Assembly: GCF_003020585.1 (NCBI RefSeq)
Contig: NZ_PXUE01000005.1
Coordinates: forward strand, 209,710 to 273,709
Origin: Chryseobacterium aurantiacum
GTDB lineage: Bacteria; Bacteroidota; Bacteroidia; Flavobacteriales; Weeksellaceae
Reading direction: 5' to 3'
Length of the DNA: 64,000 nt
The position numbers and the translations under genes were made by a program. Shown piece by piece: positions 25,001 to 32,077 of this stretch (the first letter of the stretch is position 1; each line of letters opens with the position of its first letter). The notes beneath the pieces are model-generated. The model did no database searches. It saw only the letters and a list, made by a program, of their open reading frames with translations, and had not been told where the DNA came from.

Positions 25001-25981
25001 GAGTCTGAAAAATTAGCAATCTCCGTAACTCTTACCCAAAATAACGTTCCCGCTAATGACCATGCGGTGACTCTATGTAATGACAATACAGGAAATACAA
25101 TGATTGTTAATCTACTTTCTTATGAGGGCAACATCATCAACAATCCTAACAATTACATTTTCAATTATATAGATTCAGCTGGAAATAATATTGCCAATCC
25201 CTTAACCTATACTTTAAATATTGGTACAACAATTTTCCGTGTGAAAGTATCAACTACTGATGGATGTTTTAAGATTGTAAAATTAAGTTTAACTTTAAAT
25301 CCTAAACCTATTGTTAATCTTCCTGTAAAACTGGATTTCTGTGCAGGAAAATCTGCAATTTTAGATGCGGGGACAGGGTTTAAATCTTATTTATGGAGTA
25401 CAGGGGCCACTACTCAAACCATTACAGTATCTAACCCTGGAAATTATTCTGTAAGGGTAACTAACAATTTCGGATGTGAGAATACAGCTTCCACACAGGT
25501 TACTCATACTATTTTGCCTAATATTACCTCTATAAATATTAACAATACTATAGCTACGGTTATTCTTTCCGAAACCGGCAGCTTTGAATACTCTCTGGAC
25601 AATTCCACATGGCAGGACTCCAATATCTTTACTAATCTAAGTATGGGAGAGTATACAGTTTATGTAAGAACAAAAGCAGGCTGTATTATTGGACAGAAAA
25701 AATTCTCCATATTCAATATCCCAAATGTAATAACACCCAACGGAGATGGAATCAACGATACCTGGAGAATAGCCGGATTAGAAAATTATCCCGGAACTGA
25801 AGTTCTCCTGTATGACAGAAGAGGAATGCTTATTTTTAAGGAAACCATAAAGAAAGCCCCTTTCCAATGGAACGAAAAATATGACTTACAACCCATTCCT
25901 ACCGGAAGCTATTGGTACACCATACAGGTTTCTGATGGAAGAAATTATAGCGGATGGTTATTAATTAAAAATAGAGAATAA
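22067..25981 (+). CDS. Large T9SS-exported protein with type B sorting domain
   Basis: 1304 residues. Signal peptide of about 18 residues (MKKILFLFSILSGSFLFSQ). The N-terminal region of about 25-260 (NFYENKGQII, LNVQLRSDGFSYDIYE) matches DUF7948. It is followed by SBBP-like beta-propeller repeats around 265-690 (WGSYAGGYGEEYGKIKTDSQ and similar WGTYYG units), Ig/PKD-like and HYR-like modules with paired cysteines (NSPVCINSTLQLNATGGTNY), and several near-identical FCATNIP/FCASANP modules near 855-1010. The end is a type B (CHU_C) sorting domain: NVITPNGDGINDTWRIAGLE near 1223-1242. The protein is expected to cross the outer membrane through the type IX secretion system and stay on the surface or be released. 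A role in adhesion or gliding is inference. Confidence 0.92.
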   Translation: MKKILFLFSILSGSFLFSQQNISESNSYNFYENKGQIIDQNGKENKKVKYLFHSNGLNVQLRSDGFSYDIYEFKKTVNPNFSKKKDNTLPSPRLYNADEFIYEKIIHRIDIELLNSNKKAIIASEGKSPDYDNYYNLSDNSKGVTNVHRFQKIRYKEIYPNIDLIFFKPHDTLKPIEYNFIINPGGKISDIKMKFNGAPTFIKDGKLTMNVRFGEVHENIPKSWIVGNAKKNIDVSFKDIGDQTFSFNSPLNTSNKTIVIDPVPTRIWGSYAGGYGEEYGKIKTDSQSTGYLFGSTNSSTNFATTGTYQQVVMGNFDAFLMKITKSGQKLWGTYYGMSQADSFTAVDIDESFNIYAGGEISRLTSNIDVCLVKFNSNGGLVYQKDFIGSQVDEMYTVSYDSGQVFFGGYTMSSNFPTINAPYLTKISPPGYNDGYLTSLDALSGNTLWSSFFGGSDRSTSINQIFSSTNDLEIIGATQSQNIPMINPFQPTNAGTSDGLYLKFSKSGTLLRSSYFGEEGQESVWEARIINNILILPGEYMTFDSTGGAIRKPGVWRVNLATNAIAKTYFNFNAGLQISAYPDVLGNIFFTGLHDSILPDISTPGAYMGMPTMYLSTFLIKFNQNDVKEWGTYYTGNKATQLGLVTKDGDGAIYLTGMSSGNSTGIATPGTFQQSQGGGNDIFIAKFQDCSSSAVVSSNSPVCINSTLQLNATGGTNYSWTGPNGFTSNQQNPTIPNATTANSGNYLCQVTGSGVCDGSFTVNVIVGDNVPPIPNIINLADITGDCNTTITSFPTATDNCVGTVTATTTDPLSYSIPGSYIIHWTYNDGHGNTATQSQNIIVTAAQSPAASLNQTFCATNIPKISDIQITGQNIKWYDAAGNILPVTTPLVNGQTYYASQTINSCESGKTAIQVTINITPKPTANINQDFCASANPILEKLMVTGTSLIFYDTMGNILPATTLLVNGQTYYVTQTLNNCESEKLAISVTLTQNNVPANDHAVTLCNDNTGNTMIVNLLSYEGNIINNPNNYIFNYIDSAGNNIANPLTYTLNIGTTIFRVKVSTTDGCFKIVKLSLTLNPKPIVNLPVKLDFCAGKSAILDAGTGFKSYLWSTGATTQTITVSNPGNYSVRVTNNFGCENTASTQVTHTILPNITSININNTIATVILSETGSFEYSLDNSTWQDSNIFTNLSMGEYTVYVRTKAGCIIGQKKFSIFNIPNVITPNGDGINDTWRIAGLENYPGTEVLLYDRRGMLIFKETIKKAPFQWNEKYDLQPIPTGSYWYTIQVSDGRNYSGWLLIKNRE

Positions 25982-25983
25982 AA

Positions 25984-26008
25984 AAAGAGCAGATAATTCT
26001 GCTCTTTT
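25984..26008. terminator. Bidirectional terminator
   Basis: A stem of seven GC-containing pairs (GAGCAGA, 25987-25993 with 25998-26004), extended by A/T pairs, lies between the convergent T9SS cargo gene and the cvfB-like gene. A-run and T-run flank it so that it works for both strands. Confidence 0.85.
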
Positions 26009-26013
26009 TTGTT

Positions 26014-26838
26014 TTATAATAGTTTGATTTTGTCTTCTGTAATATCGATGATCTTATCTTTATAAAGTCCTCCGATTGCCTTCTTAAAATTCTTTTTACT
26101 CATCTGAAGTTCATCTTTAATCTCTTCAGGTGAAGACTTATCCGAAACATATAGAAGTCCATAATTTTCTTCCAGTTTATCCAAAATCTTTTGTTTGAAT
26201 TCATCAATGTTTTCAAAGCCTTCAGACTGCAGGGAAACATCAATCTTACCGTCTTCACGAATAATCTTGATAAACCCTTTCTCTTCAGACAAAGGATACA
26301 GTTTTTTGAAAACATCCGATGCATATATCAAACCTATATATTGTTTATTGATTATGACATTCCATCCCAGTTCACTCTCATTCATCATGATAAGATCTAC
26401 TTTATCTCCTTTTTTGAATGGAAGATCCTGATATTGTGGGTTTCTCTTAAACTTTGTAGTTCCTGTGATCAGTTCCATATCTTCATCTACATAAATATAG
26501 ACAAGATATCTTTTTCCTTCAATAATTTTGGTTTTCTGCTGCTTGTAAGGAATAAAAAGATCCTTAATGATCCCCCAATCCATAAATGCCCCACTAGGAA
26601 GACTCTGCACACAACTCATCACTGCAAATTCACCAACTTCTGCCAATGGGATCTCAGTGGTAGCCTTTAATTTATCATCATCCTGATAAACAAAAACCTC
26701 AACATACTCTCCTATTTCCTTATCTTCACGAGTGAAAATTTTAGGAAGAAAAGCCTTTTCTCCGGATTCGTCTGTTAAGATCCATCCTGAATTATTTTTA
26801 TCTAAAATTTCTAAATTCTGAGTTTTTCCGAGTTGCAT
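26014..26838 (-). CDS. cvfB: CvfB-like S1 RNA-binding protein
   Basis: 274 residues from the ATG at 26838 (MQLGKTQNLEIL). A longer frame begins with TTG at 26859, but those bases lie in the -7 promoter element at 26857-26864, so the extension cannot be translated. The protein has the CvfB layout: a first S1-like domain (about 1-65), a second with the family motif LPSGAFMDWGIIKDLFIPYK around 85-105, a third (about 140-205, ending IGLIYASDVFKKLYP) and a C-terminal winged helix (MSKKNFKKAIGGLYKDKII). CvfB/YitL proteins bind RNA and affect virulence or expression in Firmicutes; the Bacteroidota role is not defined. Cytoplasmic. Confidence 0.87.
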   Translation of the reverse strand: MQLGKTQNLEILDKNNSGWILTDESGEKAFLPKIFTREDKEIGEYVEVFVYQDDDKLKATTEIPLAEVGEFAVMSCVQSLPSGAFMDWGIIKDLFIPYKQQKTKIIEGKRYLVYIYVDEDMELITGTTKFKRNPQYQDLPFKKGDKVDLIMMNESELGWNVIINKQYIGLIYASDVFKKLYPLSEEKGFIKIIREDGKIDVSLQSEGFENIDEFKQKILDKLEENYGLLYVSDKSSPEEIKDELQMSKKNFKKAIGGLYKDKIIDITEDKIKLL

Positions 26839-26856
26839 TGATGATAAATTAGCTGA

Positions 26857-26864
26857 CAAAGGTA
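26857..26864 (-). promoter_or_regulatory. -7 element of the cvfB-like gene
   Basis: TACCTTTG on the minus strand, exact TAnnTTTG match, 18 bp upstream of the ATG at 26838. It decides the start codon of the downstream gene. Confidence 0.6.
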
Positions 26865-26938
26865 CGGAAATTTGAAGATTTTAACCTAGTGAATCATTTT
26901 AAGAATTATTTTATCTTTCCAAAAGCCTTTAAAACCTC

Positions 26939-26946
26939 TACATTTG
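26939..26946 (+). promoter_or_regulatory. -7 element upstream of 26967
   Basis: TACATTTG, exact TAnnTTTG match, 20 bp before the ATG of the small exported protein. No TTG at the -33 position. Confidence 0.5.
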
Positions 26947-26966
26947 AATAAAAATACCAGGAAAAC

Positions 26967-27413
26967 ATGAAAAAATATTTCGCTATACTATTTCTTATTT
27001 CTATGACCACTGCAAACGCCCAACTACTGGAAAAAACAGCAGTCAATGTAGCTTATAGATACACCGGAAGAAATGTTTTGCAGGCCGGACTTGAATTCAG
27101 ACTTGGTGATTCTCGTTATCAATCTGTCATTCTTGGTCCATCCATCCTTTATACACGCATCAATCAAACCGATAAATTTCTGCCGGAAGCCCATGTTTAT
27201 TATACTAACAATGGACAACTATACGGCGTTTCAGTAAACCCATACTCCTTGGAGCCTAGAATTGGAATTTCATTGTTCAACATGTTATTTCTCAATACCG
27301 GATACGCTTTTCCCATACACAAAGAGAAATACTTTAAAGGGATTACCTTTGGAATACAGTTCAATATTGCACCCAATAACTCTAAGTTTTATGACAAAAT
27401 GAAGATTATGTAG
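26967..27413 (+). CDS. Small exported, possibly beta-barrel protein
   Basis: 148 residues with a clear signal peptide (MKKYFAILFLISMTTANAQ). The mature part alternates polar and hydrophobic residues with many aromatics and glycines (LQAGLEFRLGDSRYQSVILG, ISLFNMLFLNTGYAF, GITFGIQFNIAP), as expected of amphipathic beta-strands in a small outer-membrane barrel. No family was recognised. It stands alone, divergent from the cvfB-like gene, with its own -7 element. Confidence 0.7.
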   Translation: MKKYFAILFLISMTTANAQLLEKTAVNVAYRYTGRNVLQAGLEFRLGDSRYQSVILGPSILYTRINQTDKFLPEAHVYYTNNGQLYGVSVNPYSLEPRIGISLFNMLFLNTGYAFPIHKEKYFKGITFGIQFNIAPNNSKFYDKMKIM

Positions 27414-27503
27414 TATCAATTAAAGGTCTATTTTTTTATAGATCTTGTAGATTATTTGGACCGATATAAAGTTTGGCGATCTACCAAAAAGGCATTCACA
27501 AAA

Positions 27504-27526
27504 AAAGAGGTAAAACTTACCTCTTT
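27504..27526 (-). terminator. Terminator of the DUF4476 gene
   Basis: Ten-pair stem (27504-27513 with 27517-27526, core GAGGTAA) followed on the minus strand by a T-run, 7 bp past the stop of the DUF4476 gene. Confidence 0.75.
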
Positions 27527-27532
27527 ATTATT

Positions 27533-28372
27533 CTATGATTTCGCAATAAAATCCATCAGTTCCCTCTTGCTATTTTCAAAATCAAATGCTTCGTAGACTA
27601 CAAAATACTTGTTCTTATCAGCACAATTACGGTACATAGATTTCGCTAAAGCCAGTTTATTCTTATCAAAACTAAGCGATTTTACCAAGTCTCTTATCTG
27701 TACAGCGGTAAACATGGTGTTTCGCATCTGTTGATTAATCATTGCAACTTTACCATCGTCAAAACTTTCATTTCTCTTCAACATCTCAAAAAACTGACGG
27801 AAAGTAGCACTATCCATGACATTTCCCGCATTATTCCAGTTTCCGGAGTTATTGCCGTAGGGATTATTCCAGACATCATTCCAATCATTAAATCCGTATT
27901 GCCCCTGAACAGGATATGAATCTAAAAGATACAATCCTTCATTTGTAAAAAAGTCCAGCACCATTCTGCCATTATTGCGAAGCATTAAAGTAGTTCTATA
28001 TATTAAAAAACCATTTTCATAAATAGAGACAGGTACTCTCCCGGATTGTAAATCAAAGAAGCGATATTTTCCTGAGCCATTTGCTATCATCTGATCTCCC
28101 ACCTCAACCGTAAAAAAACCTTGTTCAGGAATTCGCAGAAAAACCTCTGCATATCCATAGTTTTTATTCCATTGATAACTGGGGCTTTTTATCTTATTAC
28201 TGGGGCGGTCTGAATTGCGTTCAAAAGTTTTATTTCTTGCATTCATACCGTTTGGAGTCTGCATTTCTGTGGTAGAAGCTTCATTTCTTAGCAGTTCTCC
28301 TGCTTTTCCTGCTTCCTGGGCAAATGAACTGATGCCTATCAAAAGCATTGAACTTATAAAAATTTTCTTCAT
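27533..28372 (-). CDS. Exported DUF4476 protein
   Basis: 279 residues with signal peptide MKKIFISSMLLIGISSFAQ. A middle beta-rich segment (about 75-150, EVFLRIPEQGFFTVEVGDQ) is followed by a low-complexity Asn/Gly/Tyr/Trp linker (about 155-185) and a C-terminal DUF4476 domain (DSATFRQFFEMLKRNESFDD onward, about 187-279), a helical domain common in Bacteroidota exported proteins. Function unknown. It has its own terminator and lies convergent to the small exported protein gene at 26967. Confidence 0.83.
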   Translation of the reverse strand: MKKIFISSMLLIGISSFAQEAGKAGELLRNEASTTEMQTPNGMNARNKTFERNSDRPSNKIKSPSYQWNKNYGYAEVFLRIPEQGFFTVEVGDQMIANGSGKYRFFDLQSGRVPVSIYENGFLIYRTTLMLRNNGRMVLDFFTNEGLYLLDSYPVQGQYGFNDWNDVWNNPYGNNSGNWNNAGNVMDSATFRQFFEMLKRNESFDDGKVAMINQQMRNTMFTAVQIRDLVKSLSFDKNKLALAKSMYRNCADKNKYFVVYEAFDFENSKRELMDFIAKS

Positions 28373-28412
28373 TCCTTATTTTTTCAAAAATCAATCTCCA
28401 TTTTTATGCCAA

Positions 28413-28444
28413 AAAAGGGGAAAATCAGTTGATTTCCCCCTTTT
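28413..28444 (-). terminator. Terminator of the lipoamide dehydrogenase gene
   Basis: A 14-pair stem with one mismatch (28413-28426 with 28431-28444, core GGGG/CCCC) and a T-run on the minus strand, 32 bp past the lpdA stop. Confidence 0.75.
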
Positions 28445-28475
28445 ATATTGAAATGATTAATTTCTTAATCAAGTA

Positions 28476-29879
28476 TTACATATGAATTGATCTTTTTGCA
28501 GTAGCATCCAATGCAGCTTCTTTAATAGCTTCTGCATAGGTTGGGTGAGCGTGAGAACTTCTTGCAATATCTTCAGCACTTGCACGGAATTCCATAGCAA
28601 TTACTCCTTCAGCAATAAGGTCGGCAGCTCTTGCTCCAATGATGTGCATACCTAAGATCTCATCAGTTTTTTCGTCTGCGATAATCTTCACAAGACCATC
28701 AGTATCACCACTTGCACGGCTTCTTCCTAATGCTCTCATTGGGAAAGAACCTACTTTGTAAGCTACTCCCTCCTCTTTCAATTGCTCTTCAGTTTTACCT
28801 ACTCCTGCAACTTCCGGCCAAGTATATACAACACCTGGAATAAGGTTATAGTTGATGTGAGGTTTTTGACCTGCTAGTATTTCAGCAACAAGAACTCCTT
28901 CTTCCTCTGCTTTGTGAGCAAGCATTGCTCCTTTAATAACGTCACCAATTGCGTAAATATTTGCAACATTAGTCTGTAGGTGATCGTTTGTTTTTACTCT
29001 TCCTCTTTCGTCAAGCTCTACACCAGCCTTTTCAAGACCAAGACCATCTGTATAAGGTTTTCTACCTACAGACACTAAACAATAATCTCCTTCTACAACT
29101 ACCTCTTCTCCTTTTTTATCTTTAGCCGTAATTTTTACTGTATCTCCGTTTCTCTCAACTGCAGAAACCGCAGTAGAAAGCATAAACTTCATCCCTTGCT
29201 TTTTAAGAACCTTAGTTAATTCCTTGCTTAAAGCTCCATCCATTCCAGGGATAATTTTATCCATGAATTCAACAACTGTTACCTGAGCGCCTAATCTTAA
29301 GTATACAGAACCTAATTCAAGACCAATAACTCCACCACCAATTACTACAAGGTGCTTAGGAATTTCTTTAAGGTTTAAAGCTTCTGTAGAAGTGATCACT
29401 CTTTCTTTATCAAGAGAGATAAAAGGAAGTGAAGACGGCTTAGAACCTGTTGCAATAATGGTATATTTAGATTCGATCGTTTCAGAAGAACCGTCGTTTT
29501 TAGTGATTTTAATCTGAGTAGCAGATTCAAAACTTCCCAATCCTTCAAAAACGGTAATTTTGTTTTTGTCCATCAAAAAGTTGATCCCCTTAGTTGTTTG
29601 ATCTACAACTTCGTTCTTACGTTCAATGATTCTTGCAATATCTGCTTTTGGTTCATTGATAATAATTCCGTGGCTTGCAAAATTGTGTTTTGCATTCTCG
29701 AAATGCTCAGAGCTGTCAAGAAGTGCTTTTGACGGAATACATCCAACGTTAAGACAAGTTCCGCCTAAAGTTGAATATTTTTCAATAATTGCTGTTTTGA
29801 AACCTAACTGTGCTGCACGGATCGCAGCTACATAACCCCCAGGACCAGAACCTATTACGGTAACATCGAATTGACTCAT
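28476..29879 (-). CDS. lpdA: Dihydrolipoyl dehydrogenase (E3)
   Basis: 467 residues, the standard length of the FAD-dependent E3 component that reoxidises lipoamide in pyruvate, 2-oxoglutarate and branched-chain dehydrogenase complexes or glycine cleavage. FAD motif GSGPGGY at 10-16; redox disulfide in GGTCLNVGC (Cys42 and Cys47); NAD motif GGGVIGLELG in the middle; FAD segment TNVANIYAIGD; and the catalytic His-Glu pair in HAHPTYAEAI near the end (His445, Glu450). No E1 or E2 gene is adjacent, so it likely serves several complexes from a single-gene transcript with its own promoter and terminator. Confidence 0.97.
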   Translation of the reverse strand: MSQFDVTVIGSGPGGYVAAIRAAQLGFKTAIIEKYSTLGGTCLNVGCIPSKALLDSSEHFENAKHNFASHGIIINEPKADIARIIERKNEVVDQTTKGINFLMDKNKITVFEGLGSFESATQIKITKNDGSSETIESKYTIIATGSKPSSLPFISLDKERVITSTEALNLKEIPKHLVVIGGGVIGLELGSVYLRLGAQVTVVEFMDKIIPGMDGALSKELTKVLKKQGMKFMLSTAVSAVERNGDTVKITAKDKKGEEVVVEGDYCLVSVGRKPYTDGLGLEKAGVELDERGRVKTNDHLQTNVANIYAIGDVIKGAMLAHKAEEEGVLVAEILAGQKPHINYNLIPGVVYTWPEVAGVGKTEEQLKEEGVAYKVGSFPMRALGRSRASGDTDGLVKIIADEKTDEILGMHIIGARAADLIAEGVIAMEFRASAEDIARSSHAHPTYAEAIKEAALDATAKRSIHM

Positions 29880-29922
29880 GTTATTTTATGAATTTGTTTA
29901 TTATTATCTAACTTAATTCTTA

Positions 29923-29930
29923 CAAATTTA
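29923..29930 (-). promoter_or_regulatory. -7 element of lpdA
   Basis: TAAATTTG on the minus strand, exact TAnnTTTG match, 43 bp upstream of the lpdA ATG. -33 element not clear. Confidence 0.5.
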
Positions 29931-30000
29931 CGTATAAATTACCACGTGAGAAAGTGAGATTTATCAAATTTATTGAATTTTAGCCTTAAAAAAGGAGCTT

Positions 30001-30327
30001 TTACCGATTGGCATTTATCCAGATAATTACTGCAAAAAATATCAAAGCCATTCCAATTTTAATTCCTCCTGAAACCATCAATATTAATCCAGCAATAATA
30101 ACAATAAACCCTGCTATATATAATAAGATGCTGACAATAGTACGGTATTTATTTTTTTCCTTTAATATCTCCTGTTTATCAGCATGGATGCCTTTCATTA
30201 CCTCATCTACATCTTCCTGATTGTAGCCTTCCTGAATTATTAATCGATAAATATATTTTTCACTGTAATTTTCGGCCAGAAATTTTTTATACTTGTTGAA
30301 TATTTCTCTTTTTAAATCTTCATTCAT
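30001..30327 (-). CDS. Small membrane protein with cytoplasmic helical domain
   Basis: 108 residues. The first 60 are charged and helical (FNKYKKFLAENYSEKYIYRL, QEDVDEVMKGIHADKQEILK). Two membrane segments follow (about 64-85 and 88-105) ending in a short tail. No family was recognised. Codon pattern and the polar-then-membrane layout support a true gene. It lies 121 bp upstream of lpdA on the same strand, with an independent promoter for lpdA between them. Confidence 0.7.
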   Translation of the reverse strand: MNEDLKREIFNKYKKFLAENYSEKYIYRLIIQEGYNQEDVDEVMKGIHADKQEILKEKNKYRTIVSILLYIAGFIVIIAGLILMVSGGIKIGMALIFFAVIIWINANR

Positions 30328-30388
30328 GGTTAAAAAATGTGATTAATTGGGAAAGTAATTTTTTATTTTATTTATTTTAGAGAACTCA

Positions 30389-30742
30389 TTAATCCACATT
30401 CATTTTTCCTTGACCAAATGTACCTGTGCTTTCAAAAAAAGAACCACCATACACATACCAGTCAAGGCTTTCAATATATTCAACTGCATTTTCAGGAGTT
30501 ATTTGAGGACGGTCTTTTTTCGAAACAATTCCTTTGTACCATCTTCCGGATTTGGAAAAGCTTTCATATTCCACAAAATAATGAATCCATATTCTTTGGC
30601 ACAACTTACACTGCTGAATGGTTACTTCTCCATACCTTCCGTTAGTATGATCTATACCTAATTCTGAGCTTCTGTATTCAGTATAATTGGAGCCTGGTTT
30701 TTCACAAGCACATCCTATTTGAGGAATTTTATTCATTGACAT
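30389..30742 (-). CDS. Small protein with four-cysteine zinc-binding pattern
   Basis: 117 residues, no signal peptide. Cysteines C11 and C13 (IGCACEKPG) and C45 and C48 (QQCKLCQRIWIHY) form a plausible four-Cys metal site; the rest is rich in aromatic residues (YFVEYESFSKSGRWYKG, SLDWYVYGGSFFES). I do not recognise the family; resemblance to small immunity-like proteins is only impressionistic. It precedes the 108-residue membrane protein by 61 bp on the same strand. Confidence 0.68.
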   Translation of the reverse strand: MSMNKIPQIGCACEKPGSNYTEYRSSELGIDHTNGRYGEVTIQQCKLCQRIWIHYFVEYESFSKSGRWYKGIVSKKDRPQITPENAVEYIESLDWYVYGGSFFESTGTFGQGKMNVD

Positions 30743-30804
30743 TTATTTTATCAGATCCCAAATCTAAGAAAATAAAACCCCATAAGGCAAATGACAGGAC
30801 GATA

Positions 30805-31884
30805 CTATTTCATCAAATCCAACAGTACCTTTTCATATTTGCCCATGATGATATTTTTTGAAAATCTGGATTTAATAGAATTTTTTATAGCATCACGATT
30901 ATAATTTTGCTGCATTGCAGACATTATTTTCTGTGCAAAATCCTCATAATTTTCAATATTACCCACTTCCCCATTGATGTTATGCTGAATAATCTCGTTG
31001 ATTCCTCCGGGGCAGTTATTGGCTAGGGAATAAGTCCCACAGGCTCCAGCTTCCAAAAGAACATTAGGAAAACCCTCATATCTCGAAGAAAGGATGAATA
31101 GATCTGCATACTTCAAAAATTGGTAAGGATTTTCTTGGCGGCCATGAAAAATAACGTTTTTTAACCCTAGAAATTCTTTCATCTGGAGCAATACGTCTTT
31201 ATCTTTACCATCTCCAAGGATGTGAAGTTGAACATTTTCACTTTTAAGCCTTGAAAATACTTTTAATAAATTGTCAAAGCCCTTTCTTGCAGATAAATTA
31301 CCGATGGCCACTACATTTTTATAATTGTATTTGAAACATTCAGGTTTGGAAGAGACCGATAATTTTTCATCAATAAAATCAAAATCTACAGGGTTATTGA
31401 TCTTGACAATTTTTTTCTTTTTAATCTTAAAATTATCAACAAGATCTTTCATCATATCATCACTTTGAGCAATGATTTTCTGGTAGTTATTATAAAAATT
31501 ATAGAAAAATTTGATTTCCTTTCTGGTAACATGCTGTGTCACCACATTTGTTTCTCTGGCAATAAACTTTGTTCTTGGAAAAAGCTTTATGAATAATGAT
31601 AAATAAGCATTCACTTCCCCAAACCCGGAAAATACAATATCAGGTTTTCTTCTGTAGATCTCGCCTAAAATAGGCTTTAGTGAATGTCTGATTCTTTCTG
31701 TGTTGATGTCTATAATTTCAACATCATTTTTCAGGAAATTAAGATATCCGCCTTGTTTCCGTAAAAGCAAAATCTTAGGCTCAAAGCGATCTCTGGAGAG
31801 ATGATTTGCAATGGTGGTAACAATTCTTTCTGCGCCTCCGGTTTCTAAGTCCGGCAGAATAAATATGACAGATATTTTTTTCAT
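30805..31884 (-). CDS. Glycosyltransferase family 4 protein
   Basis: 359 residues with the GT-B fold of GT4 enzymes. The N-terminus shows the donor/acceptor loop motif LETGGAERIVTTIANHLS near 13-30; the C-terminal domain has VAIGNLSARKGFDNLLKVFS near 191-210, LHILGDGKDKDVL, and the nucleotide-sugar signature SSRYEGFPNVLLEAGACGTY (E-x7-E type) near 265-284. Such enzymes transfer hexoses from NDP-sugars onto lipid carriers or glycans, for capsule, LPS or glycoprotein assembly. It is isolated from other glycan genes, so pathway is not inferable. Cytoplasmic, possibly membrane associated. Confidence 0.93.
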   Translation of the reverse strand: MKKISVIFILPDLETGGAERIVTTIANHLSRDRFEPKILLLRKQGGYLNFLKNDVEIIDINTERIRHSLKPILGEIYRRKPDIVFSGFGEVNAYLSLFIKLFPRTKFIARETNVVTQHVTRKEIKFFYNFYNNYQKIIAQSDDMMKDLVDNFKIKKKKIVKINNPVDFDFIDEKLSVSSKPECFKYNYKNVVAIGNLSARKGFDNLLKVFSRLKSENVQLHILGDGKDKDVLLQMKEFLGLKNVIFHGRQENPYQFLKYADLFILSSRYEGFPNVLLEAGACGTYSLANNCPGGINEIIQHNINGEVGNIENYEDFAQKIMSAMQQNYNRDAIKNSIKSRFSKNIIMGKYEKVLLDLMK

Positions 31885-32020
31885 CAGTTAAAGTTACTAA
31901 AAAGTTTGCTTATGTTTAAAGGGAAGCCGGGCTGTAGAATACTTATTAACAGAAATTAACTAAGCTTTAAAAAGGAGTTTATTTCACATTTATTCTTAAA
32001 AACAAAACAGGAACAAAAAT

Positions 32021-32052
32021 AAATTAAGCTCTTCGACCGAAGAGCTTAATTT
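32021..32052 (-). terminator. Terminator of recQ
   Basis: A 15-pair near-continuous stem (32021-32035 with 32038-32052, inner part CTCTTCG) and a T-rich tail on the minus strand, 26 bp past the recQ stop. Confidence 0.8.
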
Positions 32053-32077
32053 ATTTCTTTTAATTATCTTAAAATCT